64,000 nucleotides of DNA from Abelmoschus esculentus (lineage: Eukaryota > Streptophyta > Magnoliopsida > Malvales > Malvaceae): contig JAUCBN010000014.1 in the NCBI GenBank assembly GCA_035048815.1, positions 19,761,501 to 19,825,500 of the forward strand, written 5' to 3'. Under the pieces are notes generated by a model that saw only the letters and a list, made by a program, of their open reading frames with translations, was not told the DNA's origin and did not search any database. Positions 26,180 through 36,334 of this stretch are shown here, one piece after another. Numbering within the stretch: position 1 is the first letter of the stretch; each line of letters starts with the position of its first letter. The position numbers and the translations under genes were made by a program.

Positions 26180-27811
26180 CTATTGTCCTTGCTCGATCTT
26201 GAGATCCTTAAGCTTGGAGTCCAATTCATTCCCATCTTCAGTATTCTCCTCATCCTCATCCTCGTCTTGGTCCTCGTCATCATAATCTTCTCCTTCTGGA
26301 TCATTCTCATCCAAAGGTCCAAGCTTTTCAGGGAAACTTTTAAACAATTCCTTCACCTCATCTATTCCTTCATCAGATATGAAATTTCCATTGATATTCA
26401 GCAACTCAAATCCAGGTTTTTTCACAACGGCTTGGGCCAAAAGCCTTGCCCCAGCTCTCCTAACAGCATTTGCTCTCATATCAACTTCATTCAACTTATC
26501 ATGGCCCTCTCCTAATGCCTTACCAATCAAAATAGCACCTTCATCTTTGAGTTCATTCTCAGCCAAGTTTATTTTTGTAAGGAATTGTTTTGAAGCAATA
26601 CAAGCTGCTAAAGAAGCAGCACCTTTGGCTGTAATGTCATTTCCAGCCATTTCCAGAACTTCAAGAGAAGGTGCATACTCTTTCAGAACATTAGCAAGTG
26701 CTTCCGCCCCGTCATCCTCCAGGTTCAAATAACTGAGGTAAACCTCAGTCAGACCTGCAAATAGACAGAGAGCTTTGCTCAAAGCAACTCCAGCTTCCAC
26801 ACCAAACATGTTGTCACGCAGATCAAGCTTCTTTAAATGGGTACATGTCTTTAGTGCTTCAGCTAGAGCCACACCACCGTCTACGCCAACTCTTGCTGAA
26901 GAACACCGGAAATCCTCCAATGTATGGGTACGTTTCACAATTTCAGAGATAGCAATTGCACCTTCATCCCCTGTCATGTTATTGTGAAACTGAAGAACTT
27001 TCAACTTCTCAGTAGAAGGAACTAACTCAGAAACTGCGCGTGCAGCTTCTTCTGAAATACCATCATTAATCAAATACAGCTCCTCCAAATTATTCTGCGA
27101 CTTCAGGAGTGCCCCAAATGCTCGAATACCCTTTTCACCCAAGGCGTTGTTTGAAAGATTAATGTACCTCAATTGACAACCTTCCAGGGCAGAAGAAAAA
27201 AGATTCATGACTTCAAGTGCTTCAGCCTCTGGCCTTCCTGCAACGAAATCTGAAAGGTCGACCTCAGTCAACTGTTGCTTAATGGATGACAAGATGGGGG
27301 CAGCAACATTTGCTGCATCCATGCCAAAACTTCTGTTGCTAAAACATATCTTAGTATATGAATTTCCTGGTTCTCTAAGTGGTTTCAAAATGTCCTCGGC
27401 CTCCTCTGCATCTATAAATGCTCGGCGACCTCCAGATATATCAAAGACATTTTCATGAACAATACTAATTTTATCTGCTATCTCTTCATCCTTTACTGTA
27501 GGGCCTCTTTTAATAACTTCCAGCATCAGTCTACTGGATTCTTTGGCATACACTTGCACTGCAGAACTTCCATCACCATCAGGCTCCTTATTGTAGTGTT
27601 GATCAGCAACAGCAAAAGATAACCCTTCTATTTTCTTGGCATCCTTCTCAGCCTCTTCAGTACTTAATAGTCCATACTTCCTAGAGAAAATGGATGGAGT
27701 TGTAAGGTTCTTCGTCATCCGCTCTACAAGCATCAGCCTTGTACTATGACTAGGTGGCCACAATTTCACAGACAGCATGCATTGTTCAGATGGAGCTGTC
27801 CCAGACTCCAT
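26180..27811 (-). CDS. RANGAP1: Ran GTPase-activating protein with WPP domain
   Basis: One uninterrupted coding exon, 543 residues. An N-terminal WPP domain (VKLWPPSHSTRLMLVERM, about residues 15-110) is the plant-specific nuclear-envelope and cell-plate targeting module. A leucine-rich-repeat RanGAP domain follows at about 200-480, with repeated L-x-x-L-x-L-x-x-N units such as LRYINLSNNALGEKG, LKVLQFHNNMTGDEG and LKKLDLRDNMFG. An acidic tail (DPEGEDYDDEDQDEDEDEE) and the end SKLKDLKIEQGQ are typical. Family role: stimulates GTP hydrolysis by Ran, maintaining the nucleocytoplasmic Ran gradient and marking the division plane. The length equals that of Arabidopsis RanGAP1 within a few residues. 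A splice acceptor at 27823 directly upstream indicates a 5' untranslated intron. Head to head with the cyclin gene, as I recall for At3g63130/At3g63120. Confidence 0.95.
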   Translation of the reverse strand: MESGTAPSEQCMLSVKLWPPSHSTRLMLVERMTKNLTTPSIFSRKYGLLSTEEAEKDAKKIEGLSFAVADQHYNKEPDGDGSSAVQVYAKESSRLMLEVIKRGPTVKDEEIADKISIVHENVFDISGGRRAFIDAEEAEDILKPLREPGNSYTKICFSNRSFGMDAANVAAPILSSIKQQLTEVDLSDFVAGRPEAEALEVMNLFSSALEGCQLRYINLSNNALGEKGIRAFGALLKSQNNLEELYLINDGISEEAARAVSELVPSTEKLKVLQFHNNMTGDEGAIAISEIVKRTHTLEDFRCSSARVGVDGGVALAEALKTCTHLKKLDLRDNMFGVEAGVALSKALCLFAGLTEVYLSYLNLEDDGAEALANVLKEYAPSLEVLEMAGNDITAKGAASLAACIASKQFLTKINLAENELKDEGAILIGKALGEGHDKLNEVDMRANAVRRAGARLLAQAVVKKPGFELLNINGNFISDEGIDEVKELFKSFPEKLGPLDENDPEGEDYDDEDQDEDEDEENTEDGNELDSKLKDLKIEQGQ

Positions 27812-28352
27812 ATATAATTAACCTAGAACAATCAAAGATTGCAAATACATTATAAATATGAGATGATAAAAAATAAGGACCCATAAATGTAACAAAACCA
27901 AAATGATCAACAAAGCTGAAAGTTCTTATTAAGCAACTTAATGTACAGCATAACAAGAACGAGATGTCAACTACAACGCCCGAAAACAGCATAGAACAGA
28001 TAATAATCAAAGAAACAAACTTTCAACAAATTGGTTACACTAATAAAGAACCTTACTATGTAATTCTCATCATGATAGATCTATTAGGCAATTCCTTAAC
28101 AATCGTTTCATGCAGCTTTAGTGACAAATAACCAGAAACAGTCTTATTTGATTCCAACTAAACCAGCATGGCATCAATTATATTTCATTCTTACAGGAGA
28201 ACAACTTACCAAAATATGTTACTACCGGTAGCGATGGTGATAGCATGCAGCCAAGTGTTACCACTTACCAATGATAAAAGAAAGAGCAAAAGTGCAACAG
28301 AAAAAGACAGTGCTAATTATGGATGAAAATAGATAAAGTTACATTCCTTTGA

Positions 28353-28372
28353 GGGGGGGGGGGGGGGGGGGG
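28353..28372. repeat. Homopolymer of 20 guanines
   Basis: An unbroken run of 20 G on the plus strand, C on the RanGAP sense strand. It lies in a probable leader intron. Such tracts are highly length-variable and prone to sequencing error. Confidence 0.9.
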
Positions 28373-29814
28373 AATTGAAATTAGCCAATACGAAAACTTA
28401 TATATAGATTCAGACTCATCGTATTTTTTTCCATGAACATCTTGAATAGCAGCATCTCACAAACAAGTTATTGAGGAAAGCATATTGCTACACCTGACTG
28501 GTTGCACATATAACAAATGTAATCTCAAACCTATTTCAAATTGACATATATATTAATCCTTCAATACCTATATGATTATAAACACTATTCTCTCCAATCC
28601 CCCACAACAGAGCAGCCAGAATAATGCACTAGAAAGCTACTGTTTATAGTTTTTCCCCCATCAAAACAGAAACAAAAATCATCTATCCATCATTAGGTTG
28701 TTACAGAATCATATAGAAAAAAGATTCAAATTGCAGTTAATTTATTCAATCAATCGTTGGGGTTTAACAGTCTTCGTCAACTTAACAAACAAATCATGAG
28801 AAAGTATGGGAAAATCCCTCCTGGATAAACCAAAACCCTAAAAATGTAAATTCACAAAATTACTGAATGCATAACAGTTTGTTTTAAAGTGGAAATAACT
28901 AATGTTTGTCATACTAACCGGTTAGCCAAAAAAAAGTTGAACACTTTGTTAGTCTCACACCAGCCGATTCACTGAGAACCTAAAACAAAACAAAATTAAA
29001 AATAAATAAACTAAATTTCTTATTTGATTACACAAATAGTATAAACAAAACCCAGAGAGAAGAAATGAAAGAAACCCTAGGCCGGTAATTTTCTCGAGAA
29101 ACAACGAAAAACATTAAAACCCCTAAATTGCGGAGAAAATTGAACACCTTTTTCCCCAGTTATCCGCGCTGGAGCTTGGGAGTTTTGGAATTTAGAAAAG
29201 AATGAAAGAGGGGATTTAAATAGTGACGAGTGGAGCAGAGAGATTGAGAGCAATGATGGAAATGGCGATGAAGGAGAAATCAAAAGAATTTTACGAATGC
29301 GTGCTGCGGGCGATGTGAAAAAAAATGGAGGGAAATGAAATGACGGATCTTTAACTTCAAAAACATGCGTAGGTTTTCCGCTTCCAAATTTAATTTTTAA
29401 TTACAAATTAGTCCCTACTGTCTTCTATTTTTAACAGTTTCGCCCTTTGGTTTTTTTATTATGTTTCCGCTCGAAACTCGAAAGTGGGGCCTGAAGAGTG
29501 TTTGCCACAAGGGAAAGGGGGATTAAAGCTTGAGGTTATCCCTCTTGTATTCTTTCTCTCTCCCTCCACTTTTAACACTGTGTGAAACGAAAATCCACTA
29601 CCGACGACACTATCTTCCGTGTAAAGCTTCAAACACGAAACAGTAAGTTAGGACAAGAAGATTCGGACGCCATAGACATTACCAATAAAGGGTAGTAGGG
29701 TACACAGTTTGAGGTAAAAACACTCAACTTGTGGGGAGTGTTCAAAAGAAGACTCTTCTTGTTTCTCTCCCTCTCTCTGCAATACCCAGACAAAGAGATA
29801 GAGAGGGAGAGAGT

Positions 29815-29892
29815 ATGCCTAAGTTAAGATTTGCTCCATCCAGCTCTCTTATGTCTATCTTGTCTTGTTTAATCAACAACAGAAGAAGCTGA
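29815..29892 (+). other. Possible upstream open reading frame in the cyclin leader
   Basis: A complete 25-codon frame (MPKLRFAPSSSLMS...) lies in the putative first leader exon of the cyclin gene and ends before the leader donor near 29922. If transcribed it would precede the cyclin start. There is no evidence that it is translated. Confidence 0.3.
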
Positions 29893-30380
29893 TTCCGGGA
29901 TACTGTGGAACAAGTTTCTAAAGGTTTTTGTAACTTCTTCCTTTCTTGATGGAAATAGGTTGCTGTTAGTGCTAAAAGCTTACCTTTTTTCTGATTTTGG
30001 GTCTAGGTTTTTGAAAGATAGTGGGTTTTAATCAGATTGGGTTTTGCTTAAAATCCCCTAACTCTTGCTGTATTCTTCTGTGTGAGCTAAGAAACTTAAG
30101 GTTGTAGCCTGTAGGTGATTTCTATAGTGTTTTCAGTTGGTTGGGTGTTGAATTTTGAGCTTATTATGCTTAAAAACATCACTTAACTATATGAAATAAA
30201 TTGGCGCAAAGCTGCAAGTTTTCATTTGCAAACTGGATTTGTTACCCTTTTTCCAACACTTCAATTGACCTCTAAACATGTCCTACTGTTCTACATTATG
30301 TTTTTGCAAGTTACTTGTAGATCCTGCAGATAGGGTCTAATGAGATTTTTAACGTTGCTATTTTGCAGTTCTGGTTAGCT

Positions 30381-30785
30381 ATGGAAACTCTTGCAATCGA
30401 TACCGAGGGCGTGGATTCGGACATATACCGAGCTTTGGGATTCAAAGAATTGGGTAAAGGAGTTGTTGGAACTCCACGGATTTTAGCAATTCTATCGTCA
30501 CTTTTCGAGAGATCTGTCGAAAAGAACGAGACTGAATCCGAGACAATGAACTTCAAAGATAATGTTTCCATCTTTCATGGTTTAAGGACTCCCACCATAA
30601 GCATTCGGCATTATATCGATCGAATCTTCAAGTATGCCGGCTGCAGTCCTTCGTGCTTTCTCGTTGCCTACATTTATGTGGACAGATTGGTTCAACAAAC
30701 TGATAGGCATTTGACTTCCCTTAATGTTCATCGGCTCCTTATAACCGGTGTGTTGGTGGCTGCAAAATTTGTTGATGATGCGTAA
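30381..30785 (+). pseudogene. U/P-type cyclin, truncated: exon 1 only
   Basis: Exon 1 (30381-30782) encodes METLAIDTEGVDSDIYRALG and the first half of a PHO80-type cyclin box (RTPTISIRHYIDRIFKYAGCSPSCFLVAY, HRLLITGVLVAAKFVDDA). It ends at an intact donor, GTAAGT, at the family's usual split after the DD motif. Reading through the donor reaches TAA at once, giving a 135-residue product against roughly 210-220 normally. I looked for the conserved second-exon motif (FNNxYYAKVGG) between here and the next gene at 31795 and found none in any plus frame. A 551-bp hAT-like element starts 113 bases downstream. Family knowledge: plant CYCU/CYCP proteins bind CDKA and respond to phosphate or growth cues. 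It is best called a broken gene, closest to Arabidopsis At3g63120 by position and sequence. Confidence 0.8.
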
Positions 30786-31794
30786 GTGCTATCCTTTCTC
30801 TCATTTCATTACTGATGGAATCCGAATAAAGTGCTATCCATTATTTAGCATGATGGTTTATTGCATCCTGCGTTATTGCTTTGGTAGTTTCACGTAGGGG
30901 TGTTAAAACGGTCGGCTAAATCGAATTAACCGACCAAACTGAACTAATTCGGTTAAAACGGTCGGCCACCGAACTTTATTCGGTCGGTGAGTGGTTAAAG
31001 TTTTTTTAAAAGTTCGGTTAACGGTTAATTCGGTTCGAAACAGGTTAATTAACCGAATTAGCCGAAATATAATAAATATTAAATATACAATATATATTAT
31101 TATTAAGCCCATATCCAACTTATTTTGTTTTATCGTAATGTTTAATCTAAAATTTTAATATTTTTATCTATGTTTAGATATTATTTAAATTAAATGTCAA
31201 TTTATCTTCGTAAACTAAAAAGTATTTTCAATGATTTTTATTGTGTAATAACTTTGAATAAGAAAATTAATAAATTTCGGTTAATTCGAAAACCGACCGA
31301 ATTAACCGAAATTTGTTCGGTTCGGTTAATATATTTTAAAAAAAGTTCGGTTCGGTTAACGATTAAAGATTTTAAAAGTTTGGTTAATTCGGTTTTTGAT
31401 AATTCGGTTCGGTCATCGACCGAATTAACCATTTGAACACCCCTAGTTTCATGGGTTTCAACTATTTTAAATTAAACCTTGAATTGTACTACTATTCGAA
31501 CTAATTTACATGACTCGAGATTTGATATGGACCTAAGATGATAGTCTAAACTTGATCCGAAGTTTGAAACAAATTGAACTAAATTAATTGGACCGATGTG
31601 ATTCGAACCGAAAATAATTCAAATAAACCCAGGTCAGAACAGTTGTAAATTTGTAACCAAACAAACCCACACCCAGAAGCGCTGGAGACTGAGAGTGGAA
31701 AACAAAACAGTTTCTTATCCACATTTCCCTCCTTTCTTAGCTCTGAGTTGAAAAGGCTAAACCAAAATCCATAACCATTTTTCTCCTCTATCAA
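30786..31794. other. Cyclin intron remnant, hAT-like element and RRF promoter
   Basis: After the cyclin donor come 111 bases of intron-like DNA, the element at 30895-31445, then about 350 bases to the RRF start. The last part must hold the RRF promoter and leader. No cyclin exon 2 is visible. Confidence 0.7.
30895..31445. mobile_element. 551-bp non-autonomous hAT-like element (MITE) with target-site duplication
   Basis: The element starts TAGGGGTGTT and ends AACACCCCTA, perfect 10-bp terminal inverted repeats, with subterminal inverted copies of GGTTAATTCGGT-type motifs throughout. It is flanked by GTTTCACG (30887-30894) and GTTTCATG (31446-31453), an 8-bp target duplication with one mismatch, as expected for the hAT superfamily. 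The interior is a dense array of CGGTTAATTCGG/CCGAATTAACCG repeats and AT-rich DNA with no transposase. It sits in the remnant of the cyclin intron. Confidence 0.85.
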
Positions 31795-34700
31795 ATGGCA
31801 GCGACCTTTTCTTCAACGTCTCCCGTTCGATCCATTTTCAGTCCAATTCGTAACCCCCCGAAATCTTTCCTCTCCCATTCAGGTTCTGATTTTACTCTTC
31901 CCTTTTCACTACATTCTTCACTCTTTTTCTTTACTGAGCATTCACAATTTCTGCTTACAGATTGTTTCCAGAAGGGACACGGTTCCTGCAATTTTAACCT
32001 GTATTCATTGATCTCAGCCGCTAGCTACACGATCGTTAAATTATCCAGCAAACCCATCGCTGTTAATCCTTTGCTACGTAAGAGGCAAGTTGGTTCACGA
32101 AAATAGCTTTTTATGTGTTTGAAGAATTGTTACAATGAATTTCTAAGAAAGAAGCGATTTGGGTTTTTTGTTTTTAAGACGTTTCTGTGTTTTTGGAGTG
32201 TGTGTAGAGTTGGAATTGTGAGGTGTGCAACTATTGAAGAAATCGAAGCTGAGAAATCTTCCATTGAGAAAGAGGCTGTGAGTTTCTTTTCTATAAATTC
32301 AACTTTAGCAAGGAAACCATTTTTTTTGGCAATCGTTGTTATTACTGTTCTTACTTTTTTTCTATCAGAAAGAAAAAATGGAGAAGACGATTGAGACAGT
32401 TCGAACGAATTTCAACTCCATTAGGACAGGGAGGGCAAACCCGGCAATGCTTGACAAAGTTGAGGTATGGTTCAACTGAATTATGGGATATTATGTCAAC
32501 ACTTGCTAAGGAGCCAGTCTAAACGTATTGAAAATTTGAAATTTTGATTATTGGATTTCGATTGAAGCCGGTTAGAGAAAGACTGAATTGCTTGTCTCAG
32601 AATTGCTGAATTGTATGTTTTGTAATGATATTTGTGTCTGTTACATGTGAAGTTGATTTTGTTTCAACCAACGTTATTAGTTTGTTCTAAAGGTAAAATA
32701 TCATCCTTTTATCTAATGAGATTAATGATGTGCTATTTTAGGTGGAATACTATGGTACTCCTGTCAGCTTAAAGAGTATTGCTCAAATAAGTACACCCGA
32801 TTCGAGTTCTCTATTGGTTCAGCCCTATGATAAATCCAGGTATAATATAACCAGAGCTGATGAACATTAGTTCAGATATTTTGCTTGTATGGTTCATCTT
32901 CTGCAATGTATTTGGCACACAGTTACTTTCCATAACATGTTCTTTTGAAAAGATATAGCAAAAGGCCAATACATTGTATCTTTATTCATTTGTTGGCAAT
33001 CTATACGTAGATAAGGTTGTTGAAGTTAGCTCGTGGTATTGAAAACTGCCGTCCAGTATCTGCAGGAGTGCTCCATGATAACATCTCTGTGCTTTCTGTT
33101 GTTGGCTTGTACTCTGTTTTGACATGTAAACCTTTTTCAGCTTAAAGGCTATAGAAAAAGCCTTAGTCAACTCTGATCTTGGTATGACTCCAAACAATGA
33201 TGGTGAAGTCATCCGCATGTCTCTCCCTCAACTGACAAGTGAAAGGAGAAAGGTATATTTTTCTCATTAATTTTCATCATATGGAGGGGGAAAACTTTCT
33301 TATAGCATCCTCGGATATTAAATTATTTGTTTTAGGCACATGCTATATTCAGTCATTATAATATATTTTCCCTTTTTCCCCTCTAGTTCTCTTATGCTTT
33401 ACTCAATTGTACAACGATACAGCCTGAAACTTTGCCTTTTGGAACTTCTTTTCTTATTGTTTTAATGGAAGTTTTCCTCATCCCGTTCATGTGTATACTA
33501 ATCTCTCTCTCACTTTCTTTCTGTCTGTCTTTGAATCATAGCCGGGTGACATACCATGTGAGTGCTATAAGATTGCCTGCAACTAACTTATTATTCATTT
33601 TCTGTTTTACCTGTGGCTATGCATTATTACAAGTGCAAATACCATTAAAATTTACCTGTGTTCTTGGAGCACATACATGTTCCCTAGAAAGAACTGTTAG
33701 GAAGATACTCTTTTGTCCGTAGTTAAATTGCTGCATTGGTGGTAGATTTAAATGGGATACTGTATAATCTAGAATTGTTGCCAGCAAGGTTTCTTGAACA
33801 TATTTTTCTGGAAAGTTCCATAAAGTTTGATTATGGGTTTTGCCTATATGTTGTTGCATGGTTGCAGGAGTTCTCAAAAATTGTGGCCAAACAAGCTGAA
33901 GAAGGGAAGGTACTCAAACTTTAATAACTATGGTTTGAACTTTAGCCATTACTCTTGAGGCTTTATTTTTTTCATTACACTCCAGGAAAAACAAAGTTTT
34001 TATGCATATTTAAGTTTGAAGTGCATGTAATGATACTTAAAAGCTTATATTCATTAAGCAAAAAAGCATCAACCAAATCAAGTATAAATATTCAATTTAT
34101 ATATTTGCTTTTAATTATTTCCAAGAACATGGAAGTGCTGAGATTTACTTTTATGGTCACCTGGAATATCTAATCACATGCGTTCTAAATCTGCACTTGT
34201 TCAGTTAATAATTGGTTCATATGGGGGTTGTAAACTAAATTTTATAGGTGATTTACCTGAATTTTATTTGTTGATCAACTGGTTTATAGGTGGCAGTGAG
34301 GAATATAAGAAGAGACGCCCTTAAAGCCTATGAAAAACTTGAGAAGGCCTGTATCTTTACAGCTATCCATCCCTTTCACTTTTGGTTCATGTGTCTTTCC
34401 TTTCCCTTGTTTAGGTTTGTTTTATCTTCTGTTGACATTTCTCCCCTAATTTATCCAGGAGAAAAAGCTGTCTGAAGACAATGTGAAGGACTTATCAAGT
34501 GATTTGCAGGTAACTTTAGATATAAGCTCTTGACCTTCATTCTCATCAATTTCTTGTTACGCCTTTACTAACCTCTCTCCCATGAACAAAATTAAGGGAA
34601 GGAATGCTTCCATCGTTTTAGGTAGAGCATAATATGCAATTGCCCACTGGTTATGACACCAACTAGAACTACGGTAGATGTGAGGGATGAGAATAAGTGA

Positions 34701-35373
34701 GGATAGAAAATTTGTAATCAAATGATTAAGATTCATAACCACTTTCCTAAAGGTCTACGACAATAGTTGCCAAGATGATTCAAAATGTATGGGGTACTTT
34801 CACTATTTGGGTATGACCTGTTCTGGTTTATCGAAATTTGGTCACATCGACTCATTTAACCATCTCCCTCATTCCTTGGTGTTTGCAATAGCTTGATGAA
34901 GGCACTCTTACCTTTCTTAAAAGAGAAAATGTATGATGGACAAAACTCCTTTACAGTAAGTCCAGGTCCCCTGAAACTCTTTGTTTTGCAGGCACACCTC
35001 AAATAAACAAACTATAGACTATATACCTTCTTATTTGCTTTACTCTCGTCTCTGTCCATAATTCTATAAGTGCAATGCATATGTTTTTGCATTGGTATGT
35101 ATGCACTTGTGTGTACATTCATTTTGTTAAATAAGTCACTTTGGTTGATTGCACATTCTTCCTAGTACTAAAGCCCATGAAATCTTTGCATTAACACAGA
35201 AGCTAACAGATGAGTATATGAAGAAGATTGATAGTCTCTTCAAGCAGAAAGAGAAGGTATCTTTTGTCCAAATGAACATGTCCATTTGTATCTTCTTTTT
35301 GCTTCAGACACCCAAAACTCACACGTTTATCTTTCCTTCTGTTTTCGTCTTTCAGGAGTTGCTGACGGTCTAG
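31795..35373 (+). CDS. RRF: Ribosome recycling factor, chloroplast
   Basis: Eleven coding exons: 31795-31882, 31961-32077, 32210-32277, 32369-32464, 32742-32839, 33141-33252, 33868-33909, 34290-34346, 34459-34509, 35200-35256, 35356-35373, giving 267 residues. The N-terminus (MAATFSSTSPVRSIFSPI) is a Ser/Arg-rich plastid transit peptide. The mature RRF follows from about CATIEEIEAEK, with family signatures FNSIRTGRANPAMLDKVEVEYYG, ISTPDSSSLLVQPYDKS and VAVRNIRRDALK, ending KEKELLTV. Family role: with EF-G it splits post-termination ribosomes in the plastid. The first two introns are the least certain: a pyrimidine-rich 78-base in-frame intron (31883-31960), and acceptor choice at 32209 dictated by phase. 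The intron after exon 8 appears to start with GC, not GT. Confidence 0.9.
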
Positions 35374-36288
35374 TGATTGTCTGCTACGATGTCATCTTTT
35401 CAAACAAAATGGAAAAAAAACCAAAATACATGGTGAATTTCGTTTACACTTGCAAGTTGTTTGTATATTGATCTTTTCGAAAGCATATTGTCATGTTTGT
35501 AGACAAAAATACATTTTATTGACTCTTAATCCTCCACACAGTTTCCAGTTATGTTGGTCCTTTTCTTACATGTAGAAGTCCTTTTTGTTTTCAACAAAAG
35601 ATCCCTGAGAACAGAGCCTACAACTCTTGATTTTACAGCTCTATCAACAACAAAACTTGCCACTACTTGGGTCGAGTTACATTCAGATTGGCTCAGTCTA
35701 TATAAATAGAGGAGGTAAATGGGTGGGTTTGGGTTAGGTCGGATTGAGTACTCAATCCCAAACAAAATAAATCAAGCCCAACTCGGTCTAATTACAGATA
35801 AATTATTTTAAAATATATTCAATTTTTTAAAGTTTAGATTGATAGGTAAGATCAATCAGATCGAATAATTTAATTTTTGAGTAAAATCAGATCGAACAAA
35901 CAGCTAATCCTAGTGTCAAATACTAGAAAGAAACCCAGGCCAATAAAATGATAAGTTGGTGCTTTCTCAATGTGAACGATGGGAAAAAGTGGATGCTGAA
36001 ATGGGTAGATGAAACTTGAAAGTGACAGGTACCGAGGAGTAGCAGAATTAGTGGTGCAGCAATTGAAAACGATAAATCTTACATACAGCAGAATATAGGG
36101 ACGAAAATCAAAATTTAACATTTTTGGACTTGAAAAATACCCTTTGGGCCAACTCCAGGCCATTTAAATATTGAAACGGTTAGTAAAGAACCGGAGAAAA
36201 TGGCTGGCCGTCGATGTGTACAAACCGTCATCAATAACTTCAACGAGATTCAGATGAAAACCCGGAGATATCCATTATCGATCCCTAG
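35374..36288. other. Intergenic region, RRF 3' flank and Prp18 promoter
   Basis: The right 100 bases look like the Prp18 leader and contain an upstream ATG at 36200. The rest includes moderately AT-rich unique sequence with no recognisable gene; minus frames at 35526-35765 and 35870-36163 show no domain. Confidence 0.5.
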
Positions 36289-36334
36289 ATGGATCTTCTC
36301 AAAGAAGAGCTTCTCAAGAAGCGGCAGAGCTTAG
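36200..36334 (+). other. Possible upstream frame overlapping the Prp18 start
   Basis: An ATG 89 bases before the Prp18 ATG opens a 44-codon frame in another phase that runs past 36289 and stops at 36332-36334. If the leader begins before 36200 this would compete with the main start. The transcript start is not known. Confidence 0.35.

Larger units (their letters stand above)
27812..30380. promoter_or_regulatory. Divergent promoter and leader region, RanGAP (-) and cyclin (+)
   Basis: An acceptor-like site on the minus strand at 27823 implies that much of 27824 to about 29000 is a RanGAP leader intron; it contains the G20 tract at 28353-28372. The RanGAP first exon probably lies near 28950-29300. 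On the plus strand the cyclin leader is spliced: donor AAG|GTTTTTG near 29922 and acceptor TTTTGCAG ending 30368. CT/GA-rich pyrimidine tracts (29760-29815) mark the cyclin leader. A short upstream frame starts at 29815. Confidence 0.5.

Noticed and set aside
31883..31960. Reading RRF exon 1 straight through to 32106
   Set aside because: This 78-base stretch is pyrimidine-rich and ends TGCTTACAG after a donor, so it looks like an in-frame intron. Not fully excluded.
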